Assembly (NCBI GenBank): GCA_001584585.1
Contig: LSYV01000026.1
Location: forward strand, 1,125,190 to 1,156,559
Length of the DNA: 31,370 nt
Origin: Gonium pectorale
Taxonomy: Eukaryota > Chlorophyta > Chlorophyceae > Chlamydomonadales > Volvocaceae
Reading direction: 5' to 3'
A program made the translations under genes and the position numbers. This document shows positions 1 to 11,432 of the stretch, piece after piece (the stretch's first letter is position 1; every line of letters begins with the position of its first letter). The notes under the pieces are model-generated. The model searched no databases. It was not told where the DNA came from and saw only the letters and a list, made by a program, of their open reading frames with translations.

Positions 1-190
1 CTCGGTTACAGCGGGCAATAGCGTAGCCAGCGCCGTGCGAGCGGTGTGCACCAGCAACAGTGCATGCGATGGAAGCCCTCTTGCTTGCTGAACCTCTGCG
101 CTCTCGCCGCTCGTCGCGGGCATACCCAGCAAATCCCGGCCCCGTGCCCCGCCCCACCCTTCGTGCCCCCTCCGCTCCCCTCCCCCTGAG

Positions 191-1173
191 AGTTTTCATA
201 ACTTCGACTCGCCGGTTCGGGACGGCATGGCCTCTCTCGTGAGAACGCCTTTCATGCCCTTGTCCCCTCCCCGTCCCCTGATCCCGCGCCGCTCCCTGCG
301 CCCCACGGCCAGGGCGTCGACCAAACGCGCGCCTCCGATCTGCGGGCGGACGTGTGGGATAAGCTGTGGCGGCGCGCGCGGGAGTTCCGCTCCTACGAGC
401 GGCTCAAGCTGCTGGCCATGCGGGTTGCGGTGGAGGAGAAGCGAGTGAACAGCGCGCGCAACGCGGTGCCACAGCCCAAGCTCTCCGAGCAGATGGTGTG
501 GGCCAAGCTACCCGGGACCGCCAACCAGTACGGCCCCGTGGCCAAGAGCAAGCTGGCGGCGGCGGAGGGCAAGGGCGCGGGCATCGGCAGCATGGCGGCG
601 TCGCTGGCGGCGCCGTCGAAGTCCTTTGCAACGTACGCGCCGTCGCCGCGCGCATCGGCCGCGCCGTCGGTGCGCGCGTCAGCGGCGCCGTCGGTGCGGG
701 GATCGGCGGCGCCGTCCGCACGCGCCTCCGCCGCCGGTGCGCCGCCGGCTGCGATGGCCGCCGCCACGCCGGGGACTTCAGGTGACTACGACTACTCGAA
801 CCTATCAAACACGTACGACGCGGAGGAGGAGGCGACGTTTTACCAGCAGCCAGCAGCGGCGGCGCCGCCGGCAGCGCAGCGGCAGGCGTCGGGCCGCACG
901 GCGTCGGTCCCAGCGTCAGTGCTGGCATCCAGCCGGCCGGCGTCGGTGCGCGGCTCGGCGGCGCCGTCGGCGCGCGCGAGCCGCGCGGGCACGCCGCCGC
1001 TGACGGCGCAGCCATCGGAGTCGGGCTCAGTGGCGGCGTCGCGGGAGCTGTCTCGGGAGCTGACGCCGCAGGCGAGCCAGCCGCAGGGACGCGGCGGCAA
1101 GCGGTACGAGACGACGGACAGCGTGCCGGACTTTGAGGAGGAGCCCGTGCCGGACGAGGAAGACGAATTCTGA
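191..1173 (+). CDS. 3' end of an unrecognised Ser/Ala/Arg-rich protein (5' end outside window)
   Basis: Two exons can be supported: 191..238 and 313..1173, joined in phase 0 across a 74-bp intron (GTGAGA...CCAG). The stop is TGA at 1171. The first exon reads SFHNFDSPVRDGMASL. The second starts with a charged helical stretch (for example DVWDKLWRRAREF and ERLKLLAMRVAVEEKR). It then becomes low complexity, with repeated SAAPSVRASAAP-type units, a short acidic motif (DYDYSNLSNTYDAEEEATF), a second Ser/Ala/Arg block and a very acidic tail ending EEEPVPDEEDEF. No known domain was recognised, so no function is given. The opposite strand and the other frames are also open here because of composition, but only this frame joins a helical segment to a patterned tail. 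The tail was copied downstream as a pseudogene, which supports this frame and stop. Earlier exons lie left of the window or within bases 1-190, where I could not place one. Confidence 0.7.
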
Positions 1174-1676
1174 GGGAGATCTAGACGCGGTGTTGAGAGG
1201 AGAGTGGGAAGCAACCTGCGGGTGGGAAGCTGTGATTGGGTTGCTACGGGCGGCGTCGGTCGTTGCTACCCAGGCGCAAAGGATGCCCCCGGCTACGTTG
1301 AGACGTGCGCTGTGGGGCTTGGGACTGCTGCGCTTTGGAGCTCGGGACAGCGCGGCCTCCTCTCGTTGCTTGTGTGCGGACACAGGGGCCTTCTTGTGCA
1401 CCTGTCTGACCCCGGCGCATACAGCTCCTTGTGACTTCATGCCCCGTCTCAGCCTCACGCACGCAGATGTACATGCATCATGTCGTACTGCATGCGCCTC
1501 CATGACTTGGTGCATGCAGTACGACATGAACTGAGCATGCTTGTGGACGGGGCTTGACCCGCCTGTTCCTCCCAATACGGATGGCATCGGCGTGATCAGG
1601 ACGTACGCATCTTGCTGTGAACAGCGTCCACCGGCGGGCTGCCGGGCGACGGATTGGTGCGGCGGCCACTAGCGAG
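778..1676 (+). repeat. Local duplication, unit A (end of the intact gene and its 3' UTR)
   Basis: This segment matches 3303-4141 in the same orientation. Shared landmarks in order are the GDYDY/GDYDF-NLSNTYDA coding motif, the Ser/Ala/Arg block with SRELSRELxPQASQPQGRG, the acidic tail, a 3' UTR stretch around TACGTTGAG, a 17-base identity (1612-1628 with 4064-4080) and an 11-base identity (1648-1658 with 4110-4120). Unit A carries the intact reading frame. The limits are the outermost similarity I could see by eye. Confidence 0.75.
1478..1529. repeat. Perfect 18-bp inverted repeat (hairpin) in the 3' UTR
   Basis: Bases 1478-1495 are the exact reverse complement of 1512-1529. The stem can extend by a G-U and two G-C pairs to 21 bp, leaving a 10-base loop (1499-1508). 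It lies about 300 bases past the stop of the first gene and before the first downstream TGTAA signal, so it is probably transcribed in that gene's 3' UTR. The matching region of the duplicated copy (about 3930-3990) has lost the 3' arm. Confidence 0.8.
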
Positions 1677-1948
1677 GGGGATCCGTATCTGACGGCCACA
1701 GCACAGGCCTGTCGTTAGTGGTTGTGAGGAGACATACGCATGTACCGGCTCGAGCGATTAAATGTGAACATGCGCACATGAGCGCCCGTGTAGGAGGAGG
1801 GCAAAGGGCTTTCCTTTGGCATGGCGTGGCGAGGACCGAGGAGGCTTTGCTAGATACCGTGGTAGGGGTTTGCCCCCGGCAGTGGATTTGGCTAAGCATG
1901 GCCATGCCGTGTGCCTTGAATCCATGAGGCCCGAAACGGACAAGGTCA

Positions 1949-1953
1949 TGTAA
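1949..1953 (+). terminator. TGTAA polyadenylation signal, first gene
   Basis: This is the first TGTAA I found downstream of the stop at 1173. TGTAA is the usual green-algal poly(A) signal, so it implies a 3' UTR of roughly 0.8 kb. The duplicated unit extends at least 500 bases into this UTR. Confidence 0.45.
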
Positions 1954-2698
1954 GCTGCGAAATGAATTGCAAGCTTGCCGCGGCTGAAGCTGGATGCCGC
2001 CCCCCCAAGGTCGTGGAGATGCTTGTGGACTAGCTGTATCTAGACGGCATGCCGTCCCCGAGCATGGTCAGCAAGGCTGCCGCCGATTCCTACAACCTAC
2101 CGCGCCCATACCACACGTTGCCTCTCGGAGCCCGTCCATCCACACATGTTTGCACGGTTCACGGCAAAATGGCTTGTGCCGGCGGCAACACAGGCGCTGA
2201 CGCTGGTGCGTTGGCGGCAGTTGCTGCGCCCGACTGCGGGAGCACGGCTGCGGCATATAGGGACTCCCCGGCGTTCAAGTACGCCGCCGCCGACACGGTC
2301 TGGGAGGACGCGGTGGAGGGGCTGGTGGGTGGTGGCGCAGGGCTGCCCCCGGGCGGCACGCGAGGGCTGATGGGAAGGAGCGGGGTTGCAGGGTTTCGAT
2401 CACGAGGGACACGGGTGTCAAAGGCGCGGGCTGCAGTTTCCCGTGTGCATCGCAACTGCTGCGTTAGTGCCACGGGCACATGCTGGAGACGCCAGTCACC
2501 CTGGCCAAGTCGTACCCTCTGATACCGGTGTGTCGTGCAGCAGAACGGCGGGGACATTGTCAGCCAGGCAGTACCCTGGTGGTGAGCAAGCATACCGTCT
2601 GTAACAAGCCAGCGCCACTGCCGGGCCAATGTCCAAACAACACTCGGCGAGTTGGGGAACACCAGCTGAACGCGCTGCCCTGATTGGTGTCCACCCAC

Positions 2699-2830
2699 AT
2701 GACGCTTCCGCACGCGCACGGCGACGGCTCGCCGTGCCGGTACATCCGCGCCTGCGAGAAAGGCGACCTGGACACGCTGCGGCTGCTGCTCAAGCTGTGC
2801 ATTCCCAGGGCGGCGCCAAGCTCTGGACCG
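2699..2830 (+). pseudogene. Possible ankyrin-like fragment
   Basis: The frame starting at ATG 2699 reads CRYIRACEKGDLDTLRLLLK. This resembles the helix-turn-helix of an ankyrin unit and the DLPVLRCLLRLGCPWG stretch of the intact ankyrin gene at 23.4-25.3 kb. An in-frame stop lies just upstream, no acceptor precedes the frame closely and no further ankyrin units follow. It could be debris of an ankyrin gene, a tiny unrecognised exon, or chance. Confidence 0.25.
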
Positions 2831-3302
2831 GGGCGAAGGTCTTCATCGCAGGCGCGGTTAGCGGCGATGAACGACCCCACAGGATCCGGTGGGTTCCTCG
2901 GCCCGCGCTGTCGTATGGTTAGCGGACAGCGCGTCTAGGGGCACTTGCTGATAGTTGCGGTCGGGCGCACGCACTCCAATTTGGACGACGTATTTTCGTG
3001 GTGGGCGGATGCCATTGTCGGGGGGTTGGGTGGGTGCCCAGCGGCCTTGCCATTGGGCACTCGAGAGGTACAGTCTCCAGCTGCCCGTCTGAGGGCCTCC
3101 GTCATCAGGGGCGGGGGTCGCGGCCTTTAATTCTCGCAGGGGGATCGTTGAGGAAGGTAGGATCTCGGGGGTGCGTATGTGTGTGGGTTTTGGGGTGTGG
3201 GAATCGTTTGTGTGATATTCGATGTGCTGTGCTGTTGCTCGATGTGCGGCTGCGAATGCCATTGCAGCGACTGCCGACTGCAAATTGCAACCGCTGGAAA
3301 AG

Positions 3303-3784
3303 CCTCCGGCGACTACGACTTCGCGAACCTGTCAAACACGTACGACGCGGACGAGGAGGCCACGTTCAGCCAGCGGCGCCGCCGCCGCCACCGGCAGCGC
3401 AGCAGCATGCCTTGGGCGCACGGCGTCGGTCCCGGCGTCGGTGCTGGCGTCCATCCGGCCGGCGTCGTTGCCCGGCTCGGCTGCGCCGTCGGCGCGCGCA
3501 AGCAGCGCGGGCAATCCATCGCTGACTGCGTCTGAGTCGGGCTCGGTGGCGGCGTCGCGGGAGCTGTCTCGGGAGCTGGCGCCGCAGGCGAGCCAGCCGC
3601 AGGGGCGCGGCGGCAAGCGGCACGAGACAACAGACAGCGTATGCCGGACTTTGTGGAGGAGCCGGTGCCGGACGAGCAAGACGACTTCTGGAGGAGCCAG
3701 GGAGGCCTAGATACCGGGCTGAGGGCAGAGCAGCCAGTGGCTGGGAACTCTGGGGCCGCAGTTGGCCAAGATCTCTGTAACTGA
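3303..3784 (+). pseudogene. Frameshifted copy of the first gene's C-terminal exon
   Basis: The copy begins SGDYDFANLSNTYDADEEAT, closely matching the intact gene. After TFSQ, deletions move the matching sequence into another frame, where TASVPASVLASIRPAS and SRELSRELAPQASQPQGRG are still readable. A 2-base insertion near 3639-3641 (GCGTATGCC against GCGTGCC) returns to the first frame for the acidic tail (MPDFVEEPVPDEQDDF). The stop is lost because TTCTGAG has become TTCTGGAG, so that frame runs on to a TGA at 3782-3784. Two frame changes plus stop loss make this a non-functional copy. No promoter or 5' exons accompany it. Confidence 0.8.
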
Positions 3785-4141
3785 AGCGCTGTGACCGGCC
3801 CCGATACGTTGAGGCGGGGGCTGTGTGGCATGCCGGGTGCGGCGTGCGGGCTCGAGGGCGCTGCAGTGCACCCGTTTGGCCCTCGCTGTGCTTACAGCTT
3901 TTGCTTTCTGTCCCGGTTAGCCTTCACGCTCGCATATGTGCATGCACATGCCGTACAGCGTACACATCACCATGAAGGACTTGACGGACTCAACATGCTT
4001 GTAAATGGGACCGATCCGCTACCTCCAAAGACGTATGACACCGACGAGATTAAGGCTGGGCAATTGCTGTGAACAGCGTCTGTGCACGGGCTGTGGATGC
4101 GCGTCGAAAGACGGATTGGTCTGGCCGCTGCCGCTGGCGAG
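3303..4141 (+). repeat. Local duplication, unit B (degenerate copy)
   Basis: This is the degenerate counterpart of 778-1676, in direct orientation about 2.5 kb away. It is about 60 bases shorter in the 3' UTR part, consistent with accumulated deletions. Its 5' limit falls inside an exon of the intact gene. The duplication is therefore a DNA-level partial copy, not a whole-gene copy and probably not a retrocopy, because non-coding flank was also copied. Confidence 0.7.
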
Positions 4142-4392
4142 CAGAACGGGATCGATCGGCAACCACGGCTGTGTTGTAAGGAGAAGGCGTGCCCCGTCGG
4201 GTCATTAGCAGTGCCCGGTCAAGGCGCTGGGCGAATCATCTGGATAGCTGGCATATGCCACGGTGGGACGAGCGCCATGAGCCATGCTGTGAAAGGATCC
4301 GAGATGTCAAGGGAACTTCTCGGTCCGGGCCAGCTTCTTAGTGCTGCAGGATGGGCGAATGCTCCGCAGCGATTGTCTTGCAGAGTGCACTG
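4142..4392. other. Short intergenic stretch
   Basis: No coding region, repeat or recognisable RNA gene is seen between the end of the degenerate duplication unit and the F-box-like remnant. Confidence 0.5.
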
Positions 4393-4785
4393 CTAAACGA
4401 TCGCGTGGCGTCGCTGATCTGCGAGCGGAGCAGCGCCAGGAAGAATCGCGGATCCGTTAGTTGGCAAGGCAGTGACGGCGTCTCGCATGCGTTTTGCGCT
4501 GCCTGTCCTAGCTACTAGCTCCGCGGTGGCCTTGCCGACCAGGCGCAGCATGTAGGCCACGGTGTTGGGGTCCAGGCATTCGAACAGCCCGGGCATTCGA
4601 ACAGCCCCGGCAGCCAGGTGCTCTTCATCGCCGGGGCGCCAGGGCGCGCTGCCGCGTACCTGCCGCTTGCCGCGGAGCAAGCAACCCGAATGCCATGATG
4701 GGGCGTGTGTCAACATACATGCGGCTTCAGCGGCTACTGCAGCAACTGCCGACTCCAAACTGGCCACCAAAGCAACCGATGGCAA
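4393..4785 (-). pseudogene. Possible remnant of an F-box-like/ankyrin gene
   Basis: A - strand frame contains LDPNTVAYMLRLVGKATAEL (about 4507-4580). This lines up with the F-box-like region LHSNEVSCTLRMVNRAAAEQ of the intact ankyrin gene at 23.4-25.3 kb, keeping the N..V...LR.V..A.AE pattern. No ankyrin units follow. Just upstream of the match lies a 17-bp tandem duplication (4575-4607), whose length is not a multiple of three and which would shift an ancestral frame. I read this as a decayed member of the family. A short expressed protein cannot be excluded. Confidence 0.35.
4575..4607. repeat. 16-base tandem repeat, period 17
   Basis: The 16-mer GGCATTCGAACAGCCC occurs at 4575-4590 and again at 4592-4607. 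It falls inside the F-box-like remnant and would cause a frameshift there. Confidence 0.85.
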
Positions 4786-6452
4786 TGGCAGATGCCTGTC
4801 GCTGCCAATGTTTCACCTAACAATTGGAGTATTGCGTGTGAGCTAAATGCATGTCACAGTCTGTGGTTCCGTGCAAGGTGAGAATTAGTAGGAGGGAGGT
4901 TTATCAGCGTGTAGGACCTAGGCTCCTGCTCGTGATGGATGTACTGCCGGCCGCGACTGGGTTCGCTACGCGTGGGAGGCTGAGGACGAATGCGTCACTC
5001 CACAGCCGTCAACTGGCTTGCCTGGGAGGGAGTTGGCCATCGGACATTCTAATTACATTCTACCCATGACCGCACAGTCTTTGACGGGTACCTGTAACTT
5101 TGTACCTTTGTGTCAACTTCGTAACATGGCCGCCAGCAGCCGCTGCCATCGCGCCTCACGCCGGGCACTGCTGCCCGGATGCACGCCCGGACTTTCTATG
5201 CCTCCACAACTCATGCAGCGGGTCCCTTATCGTCGCCAGAAAGATAACAAGGACGGTTTCAAGTCTAGCGTGCCATGGCAGCACTAGCTAAGGGTTGATT
5301 GGGGGCTGCAAACGGAGTGTATGTGCGAATATGGCAGTTCTGCTCTCACTCAGCACAACGCCGTCCGTCCGCCCAATGACCGACCGAAGGGCGCCTCACA
5401 TAAAACTTACCGTGATTCGTATCACCGCAATCCACCCGCCCCCATCAGTGTCCAACGGCACGCTCGCGCCCCGAACAACCAAACGGCCAAGGGAGCCGGA
5501 CGACCGGACAGTGAGCGGACAGTGCGAGTCAGCTGCGCGTAAAGATTTGCGCAGACATAAGGAGTAAATACCTTGCAGCCACGGGCCGCAGGCATGCATG
5601 TCGCAGCAACTATAACGGCAGTCATAACTATACGACACGCCGGACAACACCGCCGGAACCGCAAACAAAACCCGCCGAAACCGAAACCGTACAACAGGCA
5701 CATCAGTATCAAGCTAGGTCCCTACCTCATTACTGCAAAACTCATTACCGATTGCTCGTCAAAACGACCGTGTTGTTGCCTCGAGTGTTTATTGCCACTG
5801 ACCAATGTGACCATGTCACATAAAGCATGAATCGGACTGGTACCAGCAAATAGAAGCATGGCACAGTGTGCCGCAAGTACAAAGCAGTGCTCAGGCAGAG
5901 CGGTGCACCACATGGGCGCTTATTGTATGTTGCGAAGAAATCATCCGTAGGCTCACAACAGCGTCCTCATGAGATCATGGGCCCACCCTACAAGAAGCGA
6001 GGGCGGCTGTAGCATTCGAAGGCGCGTGCCTGGTGCGGTATTCAATTGCAAATGAATAGTGCTCAGGACTACGACATACGTATAAAAGGTGAGCCCCGAA
6101 GACATGCGTTTCGGGTATTCCAGTATTCAAAAGCCGCTGCGCCGTAGCGTTCATTCAAGTCTCGACGACCCAATTCCAGCGACCAAGTCAAGCGTCTTCT
6201 GGACGAGAGTCTGGGCGGACAACCCAAAGTCGCAGCGCACAGGCAACGCAGTGTCCGACAGAACATTGTGACACGGACCCAGGTGGCTCGGCGTTTCATT
6301 GGCAAGTTCACGAGCACACGCCCGCCCACTGCCCGTTCGGGACATTTGCGGAGCAGGCAGGGATAGTGAGCAAATCACGTATGTTTGAAACGCGCCGCGC
6401 CATCGGACGAATCATTTTTGAAAAGGAACTCCTTGCGGCATCCCGGCTAGCC
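4786..6452. other. Intergenic DNA downstream of the large gene
   Basis: No convincing gene is seen. Short frames on both strands lack algal codon preference, recognisable motifs and splice-compatible neighbours. A TATAAAAG string lies at 6081-6088 on the + strand with no gene behind it. The region also covers any 3' UTR of the large - strand gene ending at 6453. I found no TGTAA on the - strand within the first kilobase after that stop. Confidence 0.5.
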
Positions 6453-9400
6453 CTATTCACGCTTGCGCCGCGCCCCCGCCGTCATGCGCCTGTACACGCC
6501 CCTCACGTGGCCGCGCACGTCCAGCTCGGGCGGCACCAGGCTGAGCAGCCCGCTCTGCCGCGACGCGTCCCGCAGCATGCGGCGGCTGTGCGGCCACAGC
6601 AGGCAGCCCAGGAAGCCCAGCACCAGAAACACCGAGGCGATCAGGAGGGCCTGCACCCGGGCGAAAGGGCACAGTGAGCCTCCGGATACAGCGTGGAGCC
6701 GTAGCGCACACCGGCGGGGCAGGGCGGGCCCCTAGTTGGATGGGCATGGCTCAAAGGCCTGAGAAACCTGCTGAGCCAGTTTTTGTTGCTCTGAACTGCG
6801 GACTGCTTAACGCATTAAGCTCTGACTTGCACCTTGCTTCAACAGCGCGGGCGCTTGACGCACATGCACTGGACCCGCACAAGGGCACACACCGTCCTCC
6901 TGGCAGTGGCGCACCTGGTGGATCTGGGTGACTTGATTGTACCGCGAGATGCAGAAGTCAACGAAGAGCTGGGTGCCCTGCTGAAGACCCTCGTACAGGT
7001 CGTTTCCGGCAACCGCCGCCATGAACGTATACCTGCATGCAAGCGGGACCAGGAACTCACGGACTGTTCCAAGGGCCTTTTGCTGCGCACCTCAGCCGTA
7101 AATGGCATTACTCACACCACGTGGCTGTCAACGCCTCAGGCAGCAGCGCGCCGCTGGACATTGAGTTGCTTCACTCTGAGCAGGATGACGGTTCCATGCG
7201 CACGCAGGGCGACTGCCTTATGCCTTATGTGATGCATTACGCTGATGCGAAGGGCTCAAGGGACGGGTAGGAGATGACGAGGAGAAGGACGAAGCTGCCG
7301 GCAGTCTCCAAAACGCCCCAACCAAAGCCCGAAACCAAGCCCGGGGCTGTCCACCTGGCCGAGGGTTTTGCGCTCACCTTGTGTTGTTGTACGCCACGTC
7401 TTCGTCGGCGTCCAACGTGAGGAGCCGCATCTCCGTAATCATGCGCCGGACTAGCACGTCCAGGCCGTTGTGGGTCACCTACGGGACGGGAAAGGAAACC
7501 CAGGGCGAAAATTGCCAAAATGTTAACTGGGAAGCGTAATCAGTGATATCAGATGGAATGAAGTACGGCAGTCCTTCCAAGACCCGACACCTTGGCTTGT
7601 ACGGCCACACTGGTGATGGGGTGGGTAGGGTGCACATGGAGAAGGATGGCATCGTCGCGCTGACAGCCCCGGTATGGCACAGGCCAGCCTCAGCAGGCGC
7701 ATTGAGGTGGCGCGGACGGGGCGTTCGTGGCGAGTGCAAGGCGTCATGTGGCAGCGCCCACTCTCGTGAGGGCGACTAGCTATGGATGGGATGCAATACT
7801 AGCAATACCTGCCGTGGCAACATACCCGTTACCCGGTGAACAGACCGTGCCTCACCTCGTAATACGGGGAATCTGGCAAGAAACACTCGCTCTGATCGTA
7901 GCGGAAGCAGCGCTTGGTGGTGAAGAACGTGCGCGCGAAGGCCGCGGACCCAAACGTGCCGGCGGGAGAGGGGTGCTGGAACGTGGTGTTTATCTACACG
8001 CATGGAGCAAGGTCGGGACGTCAAGGCCAGCAGGTGAAGGGCATTTGCCCCTAGGCAGCCATGGCGACTTTGGCATAGCTTGAAGCTGATGTGCGCACAT
8101 GCGCTAAACACTCGCTCACCAGCGACGTCGGCATGCCGCCGTACATCAGCGCGTTGTACTCGCTCTCCAGCAGGTTCAGCTCATTGGTAAGGACGCCCCG
8201 CAGCATCGCTCTCAGCGCCAGGGGCTCCACCACGAAGGCGAGGGACAGCGCCCTCACGCGCGTGTAGCGGTACGTCACGTGTGCGGCCATGTTGAGCGAC
8301 GCAAGGGGCTCCTGCGGGCAAGGGACGGGTAGGTGCGGTGGGTAGCCGCGACAGGGGCATATAGGACTAGGACTCGCAGGTTGCTCGCGTACCTGCATGC
8401 CGCTGAGCTGTGCCAGTGATACGCCGTACACGATGACTACCGCCAAGTTCCACAGGAAGAAGGGCGCCTGCGCAGGCAAAAGTAGTTACGGTGCCAACAC
8501 AGAGAACGATATGCGCTTCTGGCAGCGATACCAAGCGGCAAACGCGCACAAAAAAACGGTATGTCGTGGCCGGGGACTTACCATGAATTTTCCAACGTTA
8601 TAGTGAGTGGGGATAAGGGACTTCCCATTGATGCGGAAGCGCTGCGACCCGAGGGTCACTTGACCACCGTCAGCTGGGAGGTTGCTTTCCTTCTTGGATT
8701 GGAACGTCTTATAGGTGCGGTCTCCAAGGCTCTGCGGGGGGAAAGGGTGGCGGCGGCAGTGAGGTGAAAGTGGGTATGAGGGGTACGTTACCCATTTTGC
8801 CACCAACCCCCACGTTCAATGCATGGGGCATTTCGGCGCCCTTACCGGTTTCTCAGTTCCTTCAGCGTTCCTGCATGTCTCTGCTGGTACTCCCGAACCT
8901 GCACTGCCCATCGACTGCGTGCCCTCCTCTTCAGGCTGAAGTGGGTGCCAGCCAACGGTGGCGCTGGGCTCCGGCTCCGGGCCTACGCGCGGCTTCTTCG
9001 CCTCCGCGGCCGTTGCTGCAGCTCCACCTCGGGGCTTGTCATCGTGCTCATCGACTTGGCTGCCTGCCTCGTCACCCTCGTCATCGCTGTCGTCAGCAAT
9101 CTGCAGGGGCGTCAAGCAAGCATTCCGCAGGATCCAGTGTAGGTGCCGATCCACCATAGGCATCCGCCAGCGGCGAGATACAAGAGCCCCACCACGTGAG
9201 GTGCGCAGCCAGGCGCGCAAGGCTGAGGCAGCGTATACAGTGGCATGGTTAATTGTACGGTGACGCACCTTCTTCGCCTCGTTGGCCACCAGCTGCCGCA
9301 GAATGGGCCCCGGCAGCGCCAGCATTGCCATCATGCCCGCCAGGCGAGCCTGCTCCAGCCGCCGCACCAGCAGGAACTCGTACAGCGTGGCGCATAGCTG

Positions 9401-11432
9401 GACCACAAGGCCTTCCACTACCAAAAGGATCAGGAGCTCTGCGCGCGCGGCGTGCGGGGGGAAGCGGTTCCATCAGTCCCGATATGCCAGCCTCACGCGA
9501 GGGTTCCACGGCGAGCGAGAGAAGGACTGCTTTTGAACGCGCTGACGCAGGTGATCATGTCGGCGTGTGCTGTAAATGGCATCAGACACAGATGCAGTGC
9601 GGGTGCGGGATCTGCGGACTGACGTGTGCGCAGCTTGAGGACGGAGTTCCACGCGGCGTTGACCAGCAGGTCGAGGCTGGTCGCGTAGACCGTGAACACG
9701 GACTGGAGGCCATTGAGCAGGATAAACTGGTACGTGCGGGTTCCCCTGCACGGCCGCGGTACGAAGCGGTACGAACGGATTCTGCAACCCACGAGCATCC
9801 TGGTCATCACGCATACCGGTACGGGAGGTGCCTTGCCAACCCAAAGGCATATGCCTACACAGTTATGAGCAGGATATCAAAACGCGATGTGGCGCAGCTA
9901 GCTGAGGATCGAGCAAGCAACCAGGGCTCTGCGAAAGGGAAGCGACGCGCGCCTCACATGTAGCCGTTGAGTTTCTGCGGCAGCCAGTACAGCGCCTCCC
10001 GCGCCGCCGCGATGAAGCGGTTGCCCAGCACCCACGCGCCCGCGTAGTGCACTTCCGTCTCTGGTGGCGTTGTGTCCATGTAAACTGCATTCCACGTGAA
10101 GTGAGGGGCAAGGGCCATCTGTGGAGGCCTGGAAGCGGAGCACATAGAGCGACTGCATGCACTGATGATAAGCACGACGCACCGTTGTAGGCGGTGGTTG
10201 GCTTGGTCCACACGTCGTACACGGCGGGCTCTGGCCGCGTCACCTTGGACGTCAGCCCCAGGTACACGCTCTCTGAAGTGTGCATGGAGGGTAGCGGAGG
10301 GCTTGGCGCCTGGCCTCGGGATCCATGGGATAGACAAAACACATCCGGACGAGCTGCACGTCCCCGGTACGGTAGACTGTGGAATACGTCCCTCAACTGT
10401 GCATGGACATCGGAGCTTCCTCCGTGGAATGTATAGTCTTCGGTGCACCTGCCCACCGTGCAAACTTACGATGGAGTGCCTCCAGCTCGTTGATGGCGTT
10501 AGTAAGCCGCGTCATCACCTGAAGCGCATGCGGGGTGACCATAAGGGAAACGCGTGGTGATACCGTATGCAATTATACGGACAACATCAGCACATCAGCC
10601 GCGGCTCAGAGGTAGGAGTGAGAAGCGACAGGCAGCACCGGTGCAGGTTGTCCACATTACAGGGGAGCGTAATGTTAGACCTACAGTGCCGAGCGGTTTG
10701 GAGCACGCTGAAACTGGCGCGATGTCCGGACGGGAGCAGAAGGCGCCCGTCATTGTACGAACGATGACCAGCTGCGTCCTGCACCGCACAGCAGTGCATG
10801 CAGGTGGCGGGAACGCATTGTATCAGTATCTTCGAGTAAACAGAAGGAGGATGTGAACTCCAGTACCACAAGCTCGAAGGACGGACCTACAAGCAACGGT
10901 GAAGGCCGCTCGATCGCCCTTCCGTAGGCTTACCTGTCCACGGCCATAGCCTGGTTCGTGACCTCGTAGACATTGCTGCAAAAGGGCCGTGGAATGGGTG
11001 CCGAAAGAACGTCAGGTACGGCGACATATCGTCACGGCGACACAGGTACGGCGACATACACCGTCACACGGCCGCGGACGTACCAAGCTTCACGACCGGT
11101 GAGGGGAGGATGCATGCAACACCACAGGGCCTGCTCCTGGACGACCGCGACGACCTCGCGGCTGCTCAGGTAACTTCCTTCGGAGCGCGAGACATGTTGC
11201 CAGCCCAGTTAGAGGGCCTACCTGTGCTGCTCGTCGATTAGCTTGATGATGATGATGTACGAAATGAGGTGCGCCAGGAACATGACGGCGATCAGGCCGT
11301 AGCTGTGCAAGTGCAGCCGCTTGACGTGGCCCATCAGGGAGGGCCCCAGCATCAGCCGGTTTAGCGCCTTGAGCAGCCGCCCGCGGCGGGCATCCACCAC
11401 GACGTCGGTCACCGACGTGGCGTCGGACGTGC
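6453..11432 (-). other. Exons 28-43: C-terminal membrane domain
   Basis: Residues about 1556-2259. A basic helix (RGRLLKALNRLMLGPSLMGH) leads into a first hydrophobic segment (LIAVMFLAHLISYIIIIKLI). A roughly 170-residue non-membrane stretch follows, with conserved-looking pieces (VYMDTTPPETEV, GNRFIAAAREALYWLP, SLDLLVNAAWNSVLKL). Then come LLILLVVEGLVVQLCATLYE, an acidic loop (IADDSDDEGDEAG), FFLWNLAVVIVYGVSLAQLS, a long loop and LLIASVFLVLGFLGCLLWP. The tail is basic (YRRMTAGARRKRE). Four membrane segments would put the basic tail and the acidic loop on the same side as the PAS array (inference). Confidence 0.7.

Larger units (their letters stand above)
1174..3302. other. 3' UTR and intergenic DNA between the two duplicated units
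   Basis: This holds the 3' UTR of the first gene, including the hairpin and the TGTAA signal, then DNA with no gene I can establish. Around 2169-2350 a + strand frame has algal-like codon choice (AAYRDSPAFKYAAADTVWED), and around 2699-2830 there is an ankyrin-like fragment. I could not join them with consistent splice sites. Confidence 0.5.

Noticed and set aside
404..1015. A 203-codon Pro/Arg-rich frame on the - strand
   Set aside because: It is a compositional shadow of the Ser/Ala/Arg-rich exon. The + strand frame is supported by its degenerate duplicate.
6081..6088. TATAAAAG string on the + strand
   Set aside because: It looks like a TATA box, but no credible + strand gene follows before the convergent end of the TmcB-like gene. 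A similar string at about 14095 is intronic.
10085..10182. An earlier acceptor giving MALAPHFTW before exon 33
   Set aside because: It breaks the phase from exon 32. The acceptor ending at 10085 restores phase and the VYMDTTPP continuation.
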